Assembly: GCA_964036665.1 (NCBI GenBank)
Contig: OZ038528.1
Coordinates: forward strand, 62,001-126,000
DNA length: 64,000 nt
Direction of reading: 5' to 3'
Source: Gordius sp. MW1
Lineage: Eukaryota; Nematomorpha; Gordioida; Gordea; Gordiidae
Made by a program: the position numbers and the translations under genes. Shown one piece after another: positions 1 through 12,069 of the stretch. Within the stretch, counting starts at the first letter, position 1, and each line of letters opens with the position of its first letter. The notes under the pieces are model-generated. The model searched no databases, was not told the DNA's origin, and saw only the letters and a program-made list of their open reading frames with translations.

Positions 1-1390
1 TTGAAGTTAGTGGTCTAAATGTTCGTTAGTTGACGTAATTGCGATTAAAATATGGTTTATATATGCGAGGGTGAAATTGACCACGGAGCTTGGTTCTGGA
101 AGCGTTGGAATGTTTGAGCAGCATTACGTAACCCAAAAAGCATACGCAAAAATTCATAAAGACCGAAAGGTGTGGTAGTCTTTGCGATGTCATCTAAGGC
201 TACGGGTATTTGATAATAAGCTCTGACAAGATCTATTTTTGTATAGATGGTTGTGTTGGCTAGGTTGACTGAGAAATCTTGTAGGTGTGGTAAGGGATAA
301 CGATCCGGTATCGTTAGAACGTTAAGGGCCTGGTAATCTCCACACGGTCGTCAATCTCCTGGAGTTGTTGAAACCATGTGCATTGGAGATTTCCATGGGC
401 TTTTCAAGGTCCAAATTATTCCGGGTTCGAGCATGTGAGCAAACTCTTGTTTGACTATTTTTAGCTTGGCAGGGTCTAAGCGTCTAGGTCTGGCATAAAC
501 GTGTGGTCCTTGTGTACGTAAGTGATGGACTATATGATGGCTTACGCGTGATCTGTAATTTGGAAGGGCATAAATATCGGAAAATCCTGTCAACACATTT
601 TTAAATAAGGTGAATTGATCTTTATTGCGAGTTTAAATTATACAAATTCTAATCAATATATCGCCCATAAGACTTTAAAGTAGTCTTAGGGTCTAAAAGA
701 CATTTAGGACGTATTTCTACGAGAAGGTTGGAATGATTTATAATATCAGTCCCCAATGATGGGTGTCTTAACGTGTGCGATTGTAAAACCTAATGAAAGC
801 TTCTCCGCAGGCTAAGGTCTAATTCCAATGATTTCTGGGCAGAGGTCAATATGGAACTGCTATTTGCAGCTTGGAGGACGATGTGCGAGGGGGTTAGACT
901 ATGATTATGGGGGGGGGGGGTGGTATGACACTCCGTGCCGGTATTATTAGAAAACGAAATTTGTGGATTTGTCATAAATAAAAAATAAGCGACTGGTGCT
1001 ATGGCTTGAATCAGGTGTCGCGGATTCTGGCAGACGAAGGGTTTGACGAGGAAAGAGGGTTAGTTGCAAGGCTGTGTCATTTAGAGGCCTTTTACTTATA
1101 TCGTTGATGGTACCAACATTAATCTAGGGGAACGTTTGCGCGGAGATGAAAAGGGGATTGAAATTGCTTTGATGAAGACCTACTTCTCGACGTGAAACGT
1201 TTTTGTCGACTGACCTTATGTCGCAACGTGTCGATGCTTACACTCAGTTTGTTGACCATGTCTCTGAGCGTCTCGATATCATTGTTTGATTTATGTGTGG
1301 CAGGATTGAGGTTGGATATTTGAGGGGTATGGTATGTTTCCGCGATTTTATCCGCTGTTTCAGCCAGCTTGATTAAAGTTTAATCGCTTG
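1..1390 (-). pseudogene. Ty3/gypsy gag-protease-RT remnant, cut by window start
   Basis: Read on the minus strand, the piece from about 1390 to 600 gives a Gag-like C-terminus (NLNPATHKSNNDIETLRDMV) and then a retropepsin-like stretch near 975-900 with an IDTGTE-type active site. The frame at 596-351 matches the N-terminal part of gypsy reverse transcriptase (GPHVYARPRRLDPAKLKIVK, then an LEPGIIWTLKSPWKSPMHMV-type segment). From 350 down to 1 the RT palm follows, with KIDLVRAYYQIPVALDDIAK. Several stops and frame changes break the reading, so it is a pseudogene. The rest of pol would lie left of the window. It is clearly unlike the intact gypsy at 30.9 kb, so it is another lineage. Confidence 0.85.
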
Positions 1391-1454
1391 CAGCGAAGGT
1401 CTGGGGGCGAAGTCCCCAGCTACGCCCAAAGGGCGTATTTTTAAACTCTAGGCT

Positions 1455-1900
1455 CCTTATAACACTGGTCAACAAATAATGGACTTGTGACATCAACCTG
1501 CGAACTGTTTGCAGATTCTGGTAGAGTTTTTCACGGTGAACACAAATATGTTTTTAGTTTTTCCCTATACGTCAAGATTTTTAAATATTCGCGTTGCCAA
1601 AAACGCGATTTTAACGTTTTTTAAACTTCAATAACTTGCAAATTAATCGGTAAAAATTTTGTTTAATAGATTTAATTCGTAGATATATGGGAGAGGAATT
1701 TCACAATTTTTTTTCATCATAGGACTTTTACTTTTTAAATTATATACAAAATTAACTATCCCTATGTTTTACATTGACAAATTACACCTGACTTGAGGTC
1801 GCCCTCCTTTCTCTTCAACACTAGGAATTAAGTGCGTGTTGTTGTTTTGGTAATAGTAGAAGTAGAGTAGATAAACAAAAATTAGTTTATAATGTAAATC
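1455..1900. repeat. Single arm of the 'ACACTGGT..ACAAATAATGGACTT' fold-back family
   Basis: This stretch closely matches 10,004-10,385, including the shared 'GATTCTGGTAGAGTTTTTCA' segment, the AT-rich middle and the 'AAGTGCGTGTTGTTGTT' end. Here only one arm is seen, so it is a partial or half-deleted copy of the element at 10.0-11.2 kb. Confidence 0.7.
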
Positions 1901-2160
1901 ACATCTTAAGCTTTAATAAAAACTAAATTTGATAATACAGTATGCAAAATTTAAGACTAAATATGGTATTTTTGCGTATCATATAATCAACCGTAGGTTT
2001 TAATGAGTTAACGTCGCGAAGTTAATTTAAGGTAGTATGCCGCGAGTTATATAAGATATTACAATTAAGTCTATTAACGTTTCAAAGTGAACTTATTGTA
2101 GTATAACGCGAGCAGTTTATAAATCATTTAAATAGTAGTGGATACTACACATACCATAAC

Positions 2161-3238
2161 TAGAGACGTGCAAAATCGATTTATTAAGGCACGGCCCGAG
2201 CCCGAAATTAAAAATGAAAAAAAATCAGGGCCGGCCAGGGCTCGAATTTTAGCATCTTTAAAAACAAGGCCCGGGCCAGGCCCAGAATTTTAGTAATTGC
2301 AGATACTTAATCAAACTTTATTTTGGTAAAATTTTATTAAATCATAAAACGCATATAGTAAAATTATAAATCGATAATAAAACTATTTTTAAATTTCCGT
2401 GTTAAAATTTGTTCTCTGCTCTTCATAAATGCCACCGGCTTACGAAAAACACCTCTCACTCGAGGCAAAAGAGGTGTCGAAAAAATCTTAAAAACAAGAG
2501 GACTAAGCGCTGGAATGACCACTCTGGTCTTTTCACCAATTCGTTAATTCTATTTTTACCTCGTTGATCTTCAACTTTGGTGTCAACTTCATTTTCCTCT
2601 ACATCTTTCTTCATAGAAGATGTTTTATGCCATATCCATTCCACAAAAATGGGCTCTTGAGGATATGAGATTTTATTTGATTATTCCAGGGCTTGTAAGT
2701 TTTGTTGAAAGTGGCTTGCATAGGTATTTGTCCTTATTTTCTTTTTTTGAGCTTCTTTACAGCATGTATGCCATTGGACTTGAGTTCCATATCAAGCTAT
2801 ATCAAAACTGATGAGCAGGAATATAACACTTTCTTGCAAACCTTACAAAAAAAAATCTATTTTCTTATTATCTTTTCCATACTTCACTCTTTTTTCTAAG
2901 ATTTTCTTTTACTTTATATCTTTCTGAATATTTTCAGCTATTAGCAGTAGATTTTTTTGTTCCATACTTAATTGTCTGTATATTAGAATAAGCACGAAAT
3001 GAGTAAAAGAGTCTTTAACAGATTTAATAACTTGTACTTACTTTTTTGAAATTTTATAGATTGTTAAACAGAATAAAAGATTACTTAGGCTCTTCTAAAT
3101 TATTCCGGGCCGGGCCTATAATTTATAAATTAGGCTCCGGCCGGGAATTTTAAAGCCTCAAAATTTAAGGCCCAGGCCCGTCCGGGTCCAGACTCTTCCG
3201 GGTCGGACCGAGCCTCGGGCCGTCCGTGCAGGTCTCTA
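2161..3238. mobile_element. hAT-like non-autonomous element with GGCCCG-rich ends
   Basis: The ends read TAGAGACGTGCA and TGCAGGTCTCTA, imperfect terminal inverted repeats. The flanks ACCATAAC (2153-2160) and CCTATAAC (3239-3246) match at 6 of 8 bases, consistent with an aged 8-bp hAT-type target duplication. About 120 bp at each end is packed with GGCCCG/CGGGCC words inside otherwise AT-rich DNA. The interior encodes only short frames, such as a charged minus-strand one at 2456-2644, with no recognisable transposase motif. The same end type recurs at 36.9, 51.8, 55.4-56.0 and 60.8-62.4 kb. Confidence 0.75.
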
Positions 3239-3246
3239 CCTATAAC

Positions 3247-3741
3247 TCACAAATTCATAGGTCTTCTTTTTTAAATAATTCTTGAATCGATAAAAACTCT
3301 TTTAAGTGTTCAAACTCAAGATATAGATTAGATGGCTGTGCTGCTCAAAAACTATCGAATATGAATTTATTTATATTCATGATAGGTCTAAAAGGGAGAT
3401 AAATTTTTAAATCTTTATTTATTATTTTAACTTTTATATATTAGGGTTAAGGTTAAACCATTATTTGTTTTTTAATGAGTTAATTTCTAGGCGTGCAAAT
3501 GTTTATCCTGATTTTAATAAAAGATATGACAGGCAACATTGTAAAAGATGCACTAAATAGTAAACTTAATAAGTTGAGTAACCCCGTAGTCCACCAAATT
3601 GAAGATACATACCTTAATGGCAACCGCTTTGATATTAATTAATATTAATTATTTCATAACACGTCCTAACATAAATCTAATTATTTATATTTTTCATATA
3701 TTCTTGGCTATAATTCCATTTGTGTACAAAATGCCTAATAG
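3247..3741. other. Non-coding AT-rich stretch before the EB exons
   Basis: No gene or repeat family was recognised here. It directly precedes the acceptor 'TAATAG' at 3736-3741 and so is probably intronic sequence of the host gene. Confidence 0.35.
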
Positions 3742-3870
3742 ATATCTTCAATTCTACATGCGAATCAAATGACGATTGTACATCAAGAAATTATACAATA
3801 TGCGATATCAGAAGAAAATTATGTACATGCAACAATAACACATACCGAATGCATGAACATTGTGTTCCAA
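3742..3870 (+). CDS. Host-gene exon 1: EB-like cysteine module
   Basis: The exon opens after an AG acceptor at 3740-3741 and closes at a GT donor (CCAA|GTAAAT). It is 129 nt, a multiple of three, in phase 1 at both ends. It encodes a module with cysteines spaced C-x5-C-x7-C-x6-C-x-C-x10-C and starts IFNSTCESNDDCTSRNYTIC. That spacing is typical of EB modules, extracellular disulfide domains found in nematode and arthropod secreted or membrane proteins. The next two exons repeat the plan, which argues for a real gene and not chance. The longer open frames through this region read past the donor and are not the product. The parent protein is not identified. Confidence 0.7.
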
Positions 3871-4520
3871 GTAAATTTTTTGAGCTGCTTTTTGGGAGCG
3901 GGGAAACATTATTATATAAATTGCTTATTCAAAATAAATATGATTTATTACAAACGAAATGATATAAATAATTACTCCTTTGCTACAAATAAGTGTAGTT
4001 TTAGCTCAAACAATGATTTAATATATTTTTTATTTGCATTAAGCAACAAAGATTTATTCATAAAAGAATGATTATAATTTTCTGTCTAAAACTGGTATTT
4101 ATTATAATACATTGCTAAAAAAAGTTAACAAAGGAGAAAGATTTTAGTGTAATTATTAAATTTAACCATTGAAGTATAATATATTATTATATTATTTCAC
4201 TTACACTTTTATTAATAATATGAATGCCATGATTCTTCCCAAAATATAAATATCAATATCTCATTATATATAATTTATCTACTGCGAAATTTGATCGCGC
4301 GAAGGTGTAAAACTTAAAAAGTTATTACGATATAAGTAAAGTTGTAAATATTTAGAGAAATATAGAACCATAAAAGGCTTCGTGTTTTATTCCCATCTGG
4401 GTTCTGAGCGACTCACTGAGAGTTTCAGAGCTTTTAGACGAAGACCCTTTAAATTATTAATACAAAGCGCTCTATTAGATAACAACGAATTTTAAAATTA
4501 TAATTATTTATAAAAATCAG
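3871..4520 (+). other. Intron between EB exons 1 and 2
   Basis: 650 nt bounded by GTAAAT and TCAG. It is AT-rich with no repeat recognised. Confidence 0.5.
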
Positions 4521-4637
4521 AAAAAAAAATTGGTGCTCAATGCAATGAATGTTATGAGTGTAGATACGATTTTTGTGATGGAAACACATGCCGATGCAAA
4601 ATTGGTTATTACATAGAAAGAGACTTATGCCTAGTTG
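4521..4637 (+). CDS. Host-gene exon 2: EB-like cysteine module
   Basis: 117 nt from a TCAG acceptor to a G|GTATGG donor, again phase 1 to phase 1. The translated segment contains GAQCNECYECRYDFC and then DGNTCRCKIGYYIERDLC, which gives the C-x-C pair and the spaced terminal cysteine of an EB module. The first two cysteine gaps are shorter than in the flanking modules (C-x2-C-x2-C), so it may be a divergent or partly shortened copy. It is too short for simple ORF calling and is recognised by module pattern, splice sites and phase. Confidence 0.7.
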
Positions 4638-4679
4638 GTATGGTTATGCATATTAAAATCTTCCTAAAATATCATTAAG
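4638..4679 (+). other. 42-nt micro-intron between EB exons 2 and 3
   Basis: GTATGG...TTAAG is only 42 nt, and removing it keeps the phase-1 frame of both cysteine modules. A second tiny intron (34 nt) is inferred at 54,277-54,310. Confidence 0.55.
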
Positions 4680-4811
4680 GAAAAAAACCTGGTGTTGTTT
4701 GCTCTAGAGATGATGAATGTCAAAGTTTTACAAAACATAGTTATTGCGTTAATTTTCTTTGTCAATGCGCCCCAATGTTTCATCTCGAAAAGAAAACTTT
4801 TTGCGTTCCAA
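4680..4811 (+). CDS. Host-gene exon 3: EB-like cysteine module
   Basis: 132 nt, phase 1 at both ends, from TTAAG to CCAA|GTAATA. The spacing is C-x5-C-x8-C-x4-C-x-C-x10-C (CSRDDECQSFTKHSYC, then CQC and a final FCVP). The ending mirrors exon 1, where both close on C-V-P plus an A before the donor. The module is complete. No fourth EB exon was found downstream before the RTE remnant at 5.4 kb. Confidence 0.7.
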
Positions 4812-5389
4812 GTAATAATCTTTAAAGATTATAAATATAATTCTATATATTTAAGTGATAAAAAAGGCTACTTAACCTTAATTTATATTGACCTACCTAG
4901 TAAGATCATTGAAATTGAATTTTCTAAGCGCACTCACAACATTGAAATGAACGCACTCTTATAATAAAGCTACATTTAATTTAGTCAAGAATTTTCAACT
5001 ACAATCGCTATTGTTAATTTCTCGCTATAACCAGTTTTGTAATTTTTATTGTTTTTTTTTGTATCTATATCTCCGTATTTACTCATTTTACTTCATTTTT
5101 TATTTTTTTAACCTTCATCTCTCCGTTTTTGTTTTTATTATTTTTTCCCCTGACGATGGGCTTTTACAGCCAGAAATATCGCGTTCCATTTCCCTATACC
5201 TACGCGATCAATCCAAATAGACCGACTTGAAACAATGACACTTATACATTTAATTTGTTGTAATAATTCATTTAATTAGTAACCTAGATAAGCCAATAAT
5301 GCTTAAAAGATATATGAAGTATAAATATTTTCTTCTTTTCTTTATAAAGTATTTAGTTCTACAATCTTGCGGTCTGTTTTAATGAGTGG
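4812..5389. other. AT-rich stretch, no gene seen
   Basis: Downstream of EB exon 3. It holds T-rich runs near 5,040-5,150 and no recognisable coding or repeat family. Confidence 0.35.
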
Positions 5390-6850
5390 CTACCATCTTG
5401 AACAGGTAAGTGCCATGCCTTGATAAATCTTCCTAGCTTTTATAACTATGTCGACTTGGTGTCGTCCTCATCTTCCTCGATACCTCCATGTCCACATTCC
5501 ATTTTTTAATCATTCATCTCCCTTTTTAGTATATACCCATTCCACATTAGCCGATTCGTTAATCATGTCCGCCTTAGATTAAATACCAATTTTTATAATG
5601 AGAAAGTCATTCATTAAATGGTCGAGCTTAGTATACCTCAAGGCCCACCGTTTCATTCTCATTGTGGCTTGTTATAGCTTTTATACCGTGTGTCCATGTT
5701 TTACTTTAATAGAGTGACATCAGTCTTACGATGGATTTGTAAGCTTTGCTCTTCAACACAGGCGATATTTGTCGCACTTTACACCAGATAAACTTTCTCA
5801 TTTAAGCTACCTTTTAATATCCGGATGTGACTTATATTGTAAAACCTCCCTCTTGATGTAACATCGAGACGAGTTTGATAACCTTTACTTTTGGGTACTC
5901 TAGATGTCATCTAGCGATAGGGTGGCTGAAACGTTCATTTCCCTTTATATGGTTTTACAATCGTTGACCCTATAGCACATCCAGCAAAGCACTTTGACCA
6001 CTCTTCCTTCTGATTCTTTTTCATGTGTCTCTTAGCGTAGTACTATATCATTGGCATATACCATACACCATGGAGATACATTTTGAATGTCTCTAATTAT
6101 CGTGTCTATTATATTAAATAAATGGGACCTAGAGAAAATCCTTGATAAATTCAATTTCAACACAAAAAGTTTTAGAGTTTTTAACTGTCGTCATGACGCA
6201 TGAGTTTGGGGCTTCGCCACATATAAGGGTCAGGTGTAGTTTGTTTTCTCAAGAATAACCACATAAATTCGCTAGGGACCGTGTTATAAGTCTTCTTCAA
6301 GTCGATAAAGACCCTATGTAGGTCTATCCTCTTTTTAACAAATTTATCTATCATTTGTTTTAGTGCGAAGATTGGATCGTTTGTGCCGGCTATAAATCCG
6401 AATTGGTTAGGTAGATATTTCCACCTCGTTTATCAGCCCTGTTGCTAAGATCCTTTAGAGCAATTCACTTACATTGAAAAGTTTAGCTTGATACCTCTGT
6501 AATTGCCACACTCCCGAGGGTCTCCTTTGCCATTGAGAAAGGGTACAATCCTTGCTGTCCAACTTATTAAAGGTTTGTCATGATCGTGACTCTTTCTTCA
6601 CGACATGGTCCGCATTCCATATAAGCCATTAGTTTTTCCTTTTCCATCTTGTTCATTTGTGTCCTTACCTCATCATCCTGAAAGAATTTAATTATACTTA
6701 TAATTGGCTTAATATCGAGAAGGGAATCAATGTCATTTGCAATATTGATGAGTTCCTTGAAATATCCTTTGGACCTTTCGATCAATTCCTAGCTATTAAA
6801 GGTGATCTTTCTAGTTCACACTATTATAAGGACTCCTACATCCATAGACT
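5390..6850 (-). pseudogene. RTE-type LINE reverse transcriptase remnant
   Basis: On the minus strand from 6785 the frame contains ERSKGYFKELINIAND, then LNGKGDPRECGNYRGIKL near 6,540-6,480. FGFIAGTNDPIFALKQMIDK follows near 6,400. HRVFIDLKKTYNTVPSEF near 6,300 is RT motif A, with a changed second half (usual form FIDLEKAFD). YANDIVL near 6,055 is the FADD motif C with a changed D. The order and spacing match RTE-clade LINEs, whose RT ORFs are often labelled craniofacial development protein 2-like. Many stops and small indels make it dead. The 3' part reaches about 5,390. Confidence 0.85.
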
Positions 6851-6939
6851 AGATACACCGCTCATCAACGCACAAAATGTATATTCTTTTTCCCACCATT
6901 TTGATGTAAACATGGTAAAGTGGTTATATAGAAATTAGT

Positions 6940-8430
6940 AATTTTTACAAATTAAATAATCTTAAAAAGGTAAATAAAAAATATTGAATGGAGTAAATAT
7001 CAAAAACAGCATTTCAAAATAAATATCATTTACATAATACATAAAAATTCAAAATGTAAAAACTGCGATTAGAGTTTGTTTATAGCACCATCAATATTTT
7101 GTATAATATTAATTTATTGACGTTCGTTTTAATTTATAAACTATTGAGGAAGGTGAATGAATGTTATAGGGCAAAATTACATGGTTGCAATACACTAGTT
7201 ACACTCTTCAAAATGGAGGAAAATTTGACACACAATTAACCAAATGCAACATATGGCATGAGCAGTCTATCTAGTCTATACTATCATACTCAACACTACA
7301 CCCACATCACATGCTTATATATGTATAGAAATCAATAGGATAGGGAAGGGAGGGAGACCCTAAGTCTGACACATTTTGTGATATTAATTATAGAGAGTAG
7401 GTGTAATTTATAGATAAATTAAAAACAAATTAACCAGCGAGAAAAATTGTTTTTGTGTAAATTTTCTTTATATTTATTTAACCAATAAGAATTATTTTTC
7501 AAGTTTTTGTCGATTTGTTTTCTCAATATATTGAAAAGGGGTCAAACACGCTCATTTTGGCAACTTTGAACTCAATTAATTTAAAAACTTGACATATAAA
7601 TAACAAAAAACATATTTGTGTTCACCACAAAAAACTATATAAAAGTATGTTAACCGTTTTCCATTAGGCACTTTGAAAGTCTCTATTGTATGATATTATG
7701 TGATAAATAATGTAGCATTTTGTAATAATATATAATAATTTATATCATTTAGTTCTGCGATACAACACAAGTTGCGTTTTTACTATACAAATTGACTTAA
7801 GTGAACTAATCTCATTTACGAAACAAGAACTTATTACTTGGTATGACCTTTCAAAAAATGTTGAAAACAAAGTAAGTAACTTTTTTTGGCGTTCTATGCA
7901 TATTTGGGTTGTAATGTTAACTAGCTTTATTTAAACAGTTTATGAGTTACAGAAATCAGGGTTTATAGGATAACTTCTATATAGGTCTGTATATTTGACC
8001 TTTATTAATTTGACGATAATAATTATTTGATCTAATGAACGAGTTTCTTAATAATACAAGAAATAAAAAAAAATTTAATTCTTATATATAGTTTTGAAAA
8101 AAATTACACAGATCTACAAATATTCACTTTGATTGTATCCCTCAATCAAATTAAAATTCGGATTTTTGCATTTGATAATAATATGTTTTTAGTGTTTTTT
8201 CAAAACCCTTAGTTTTTTAGATAAACGAGGTGAAGGTGCAAAAGCCTTTTTAACCTTTTTTGAGGCTATACTGCTGCGACATTTTTTTATTTGTACCAAA
8301 AAATATTAATTTTTTTTAGTAAATTAAAGTTTCATATATAGATTTATTTAAATTTTTGATTCACCTTTATTTTTAAATTATTGGGGTTTACGTGAACTAG
8401 TTTTGTAAAATACCAAAGTTTAAGATTGAT
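6940..8430. repeat. AT-rich non-coding region with two shared repeat segments
   Basis: No gene was seen. The stretch at 7,540-7,650 resembles the right arm of the 10.0-11.2 kb fold-back ('AACATATTTGTGTTCACC'). The stretch at 8,100-8,280 matches 44,285-44,470 ('TTTTTTAGATAAACGA', 'GAAGGTGCAAAA'), so both are dispersed repeats. Confidence 0.5.
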
Positions 8431-8439
8431 CGCCTGCGA

Positions 8440-8625
8440 GGGTTGGGTTTTTTTTCACCCAAACCCTTTCAGTGCTAGGTGGATTTTTTTGGTCGACCTT
8501 TGGCGTTTGGCGCTTTTGTAAAAACACCCAAAGGGTGTTGGGTGAATTATTTTGGCCGACCCTTGGCGTCTGTACAAAAAAACACTCTTAGCGTTTAGGT
8601 GAATTATTTTGGTAACATTGTGGTT
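8440..8625. repeat. Short degenerate direct repeats
   Basis: Variants of 'GGTGAATTATTTTGG' and 'TTGGCGTTTGG' recur about three times, with CACCCAAAGGGTGTTGGGTG palindromes. This lies just left of the G/C-run fold-back. Confidence 0.4.
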
Positions 8626-8682
8626 TGGTTTTGGTCGTTTTGGGTTTTATAAATTTTAATTTAAAAAAATAAAATAAATTAA

Positions 8683-8990
8683 GAACTTTGCCCCCCTCAC
8701 TTTTTTGTCCCGTTGGTTTGCCCCCTTATTTTTTCCCCTCTTTCTCACCAGAGAGGGCGGGGGTGTTTTGCCCCCCCCCCTATTTTTTACCCTCTTTCTC
8801 ACCAGAGGGGAGAAAGGGGGGAGGGGGATTTTGCCCCCCCCCCCTTATTTTTTACCCTTTTCCTCACCCCTCTGGTGAGAAAGGGGGTAAAAAATAAGGG
8901 GGGGGTGGCAAAACACCCCACCCCCTCCCCTCTGGTGAGAAAGAGGGTGAAAAATAAGGGCCTTCCCTCTCGTAAGAAAGAGGGTAGGTC
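8683..8990. repeat. G/C-run fold-back module, copy 1
   Basis: It begins AACTTTGCCCCCC and contains repeated blocks of about 60 bp. In each block a run of 7-12 C is followed by TATTTTTTACCCTCTTTCTC and ACCAGAGGGG, and the inverted version then follows (CTCTGGTGAGAAAGGGGGTA). The strand therefore folds on itself and carries many G-runs. Related modules lie at 10,500-10,865 and 35,195-35,590. Open frames here are low-complexity artefacts. Confidence 0.7.
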
Positions 8991-9299
8991 AATAACTTAA
9001 TCAATTTATTAAATTCAGCGTCACGAACCAATTTTTTTAAAGACCAATTTTTGACCTTGGAGCGCCCACACTCGAAAAGTAGGTCTGTATAAGCTTAAAT
9101 TTTTCGAAATTAATAATTTTACTAGTTTCGATATTTTCATCAAATTTTCCTGACGGGGTTGGCCAAAAAAAGTGTTTTAATGATCGATCTGGCATGAAAT
9201 GTCTCTATAAAATAGTTGTAGAGAAGGATTTTTTATTTATTATTATTATATGAAATTATAGGGTTTATTGCTGCTCAAATGGGGCTATCTCCGCGATAT

Positions 9300-9850
9300 T
9301 TGACCTAAACTTTTTTAGGACTAATAATGCAGATCATTTTTGTTTAAAGTTAATGCCTATTACATTAACAATCTTTAAAGGTAGCACAACATTGTCCCAA
9401 TAGATAAATAACCTCTATAACTTATTTAGCTAGACCAAGCTATCAAATTGGGAATGAGCTCCTCCATTGTAGTCCCTACTTCAAGACCATAATAATGATA
9501 AAACTCACCAGACAGATTTTGAAATACAGAAACCTCTACCATATTAAACAGTGTGCAATTAGTGAGACCAAGAGGCATTCTTTTAAATGTAAATGTAGTG
9601 GCAAAGTTAATTTTTCTAGTTTACTTTTGAATATTTAACCTGATTTTAAGATAGGCATTAGTAAAGTTTAGTTTTATAAAATATTTGGTACCTGTAAAAT
9701 TGAACATATCTTGGTTAATAGGGGATTACTTTATGCTAACATGGTACGAGGACACTTCTTGACAATGATTGCATCAATTTGTTGTTTAATATCATTGTCA
9801 ATATTAATCCAAGAAATATATTATCTTCCTAAAGATTTCATAGCTCCTTT
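9300..9850 (-). pseudogene. LTR-retrotransposon RT fragment
   Basis: The minus strand reads TGTKYFIKLNFTNAYLKIRL and then INFATTFTFKRMPLGLTNC. These correspond to the gypsy RT stretch 'F-x-KIDL-x2-AYHQI ... F-x-RMPFGL-x-NAP', with the catalytic D replaced by N. There are several in-frame stops. No gag, integrase or LTR was recognised beside it, so it is an isolated old fragment. Confidence 0.65.
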
Positions 9851-10382
9851 CCCTGTGTGTATGTTATGCAGCGTTTTTAAAATTTCCCCTTTGAAGTGGA
9901 AGGTATAATTAAACTAAGTATATTATCTTTACAAGATATATAACTTTCAAATCAAATTATTTTTTTATTTTTATAGAGAATATCGCCTTGCCAATTACAC
10001 TGGTAAACAAATAATGGACTTATGAAATCAACCGGCAAACTGTTCGCAGATTCTGGTAGAGTTTTTCACTGTGAACATAAATATGTTTTTTAGTTTTTTC
10101 CTTATCAGGTTTTTTAAATATGTGGTGTCAACGTTATCAAAACAAGCGATTACAGCGTTTTTTAACGTCAACTTGCAAAATAATTATTAAAAATTTATCT
10201 AATAGTAGTAATTCGTAAAAAGGGGAGAGTAATATATTTACATTTTTTTTATCCTAGCACATTTACTTTTTAAATTATATAGAAAATTAACTGATCCCTA
10301 TCTTTTTACATTGACAAATTACCCAAGACTCGAGGTCTCCCTTCTCCTCTAGGATTTAAGTGCGTGTTGTTGTTTATCTACT

Positions 10383-10491
<109 letters not shown>

Positions 10492-10499
10492 AAATTAGG

Positions 10500-10865
10500 A
10501 ATTTTGCCCCCCCCCCATTTTTTGGTTATTTGCCCACCCCCCCCCCCCCCCCCCACATTTTTTACCCTCTTCCTCACCCAGGTGGAAGGGGTAATTTGCC
10601 TTCTCCTTTTTTACCCCCTCCCCGCTCTGGGTGAGTAAGAGGGTAAAAAGGGAGGGGGGGGGAGAAAATCCTTCCCCTTCCCCTTCCCCCCCCCCCCCCC
10701 CCGGGTTGGGAAGAGTGCAATATGGAGGGGGGAAGGGCAAATCACGCCTCTCCCCCGGGTGAGGAAGAGGTGAAAAGGGGGTGGGTGAAATCACTCCCCC
10801 TCCCTGGGGGGAGAGGGTAAAAAGGGGGGGGGGATCACCGGGACAAAAAAGGGGGAGCTCTTATT
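10500..10865. repeat. G/C-run fold-back module, copy 2
   Basis: Repeated C-run plus 'TTTTTTACCCTCTTCCTCACC' type blocks face their inverted G-run versions, ending 'GGGACAAAAAAGGGGGAGCT'. It is the same design as at 8.7 and 35.2 kb and sits at the centre of the fold-back element. Confidence 0.7.
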
Positions 10866-11344
10866 TTACTTATGAAAAGCAGTGGTAGTAATGTAGTAGT
10901 AGTAGAGTAGATTAACAACAACACGCACTTGATTCCTAGTGTTAAAGAGAAGGGGGGGGGCGACCTTAAGTCTTGAGTATTATGTCACTGTAAAAAGATA
11001 GGGAAAAGATAATTGTGTATAAATTTAAATGAATGTGCCAGGATAAAAAAAATTGTAAATACATTCCTCTTCCCTTTATCTATCTATTAATTTGAAAAAC
11101 TCTAAAATCGCTGTTTTTGGCAACTTTGACAGAGAATATTTAAAAAACTTTACGTATAGAGATATAACTAAATACATATTTGTGTTCACCGTGAAAAACT
11201 CTCCCAGGATCTGCAAGCAGTTTGTCGGTTGATTTTTATTGTTAAAACTGTGTTATTTAAAAATAATTTTATATTTCCTTTTGAAACGACATTTTTTGAT
11301 TCTTCTATCAAGATCTTACGATTGATGGATAAGTCATTCATTAA

Positions 11345-11947
11345 CCCTCGAGAGTATTCGTGGGGTATTTTGGTACCCCACGCAAATTATAAATTTAAAT
11401 ATAAAACGCAATTTAAGTCTAATGAACCTGGCCTTTTCAGTAGCTTAATATTGTTAGGTGAAAATTTCATAAGTTTTGGCTTAATACTTTTTAAAATATG
11501 AAGCTTTTTTGGCTCGTGGGGTTCTGTTATACCCCACAAATACTCTCACGTAAGTTTTTTTCTATATTTAAAAATGTATGTATTTTTTTGTATGAAGATA
11601 TCTTTTACAATTTGTGTTTTTAATACATTTCGAACATTCTTTTAATAAAAAATCACGTTTATTTTGATTTATTTTAAGGTATAAGATGTCGAGAGGTAAA
11701 ACGAGGGGAAGCTCTAAAATAACCAAATTAAAAGTGGATGTCCAGAAAATTGTTAATAAGTTTTGTAATGTTGATTAGATTTATATCAAAATTTATACCA
11801 TTAATCTTAAGACCTTTATAAACATATATTTAAAATTTCAAAGGTTTTAAAGGAATACTTTAAAAGTTATAAGAAGTTAAAAAGTGGGGTAGAGTTATAT
11901 CCCACGAATACTCTCGCGTTCGGGATTTTTAGGAATACTCTCGAGGG
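11345..11947. mobile_element. piggyBac-type MITE with TTAA target duplication
   Basis: TTAA (11,341-11,344) precedes CCCTCGAGAGTATTC, and the mirror GAATACTCTCGAGGG precedes TTAA (11,948-11,951). Perfect 15-bp inverted repeats with a TTAA duplication are the signature of piggyBac elements. The 603-bp interior has subterminal 'GTGGGGTA/TACCCCAC' inverted words and no transposase. The same end type, slightly diverged, lies at 23,513-24,428. Confidence 0.9.
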
Positions 11948-12000
11948 TTAATTTAATCTACTTAATTTATCCTCTTGATCACATTTAACATCAGGGGCGT

Positions 12001-12062
12001 GGTGGCGTAGTGGGTATATGTTTAGGTTTTGATGCAGCAGCTTGCAGGTTCAATACCAACTT
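12001..12062 (+). promoter_or_regulatory. tRNA-like pol III promoter (A and B boxes), SINE-type head
   Basis: TGGCGTAGTGGG (12,003-12,014) fits the A box, and GGTTCAATACC (12,047-12,057) fits the B box with one deviation. The spacing of about 33 bp is normal for a tRNA-derived promoter. It does not fold into an obvious full tRNA. It lies directly 5' of an RTE LINE body, so it is either a SINE head fused to RTE sequence or the 5' end of this RTE family. Confidence 0.55.
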
Positions 12063-12069
12063 TGGCACT

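Noticed and set aside
4692-4964. 90-residue plus-strand frame MLFALEMMNV
   Set aside because: Out of frame with the EB module and reads through its splice donor.
8688-9000. Proline/phenylalanine-rich repeated frames
   Set aside because: They come from the G/C-run fold-back; the 'repeat protein' look is due to DNA repeats in several frames at once.
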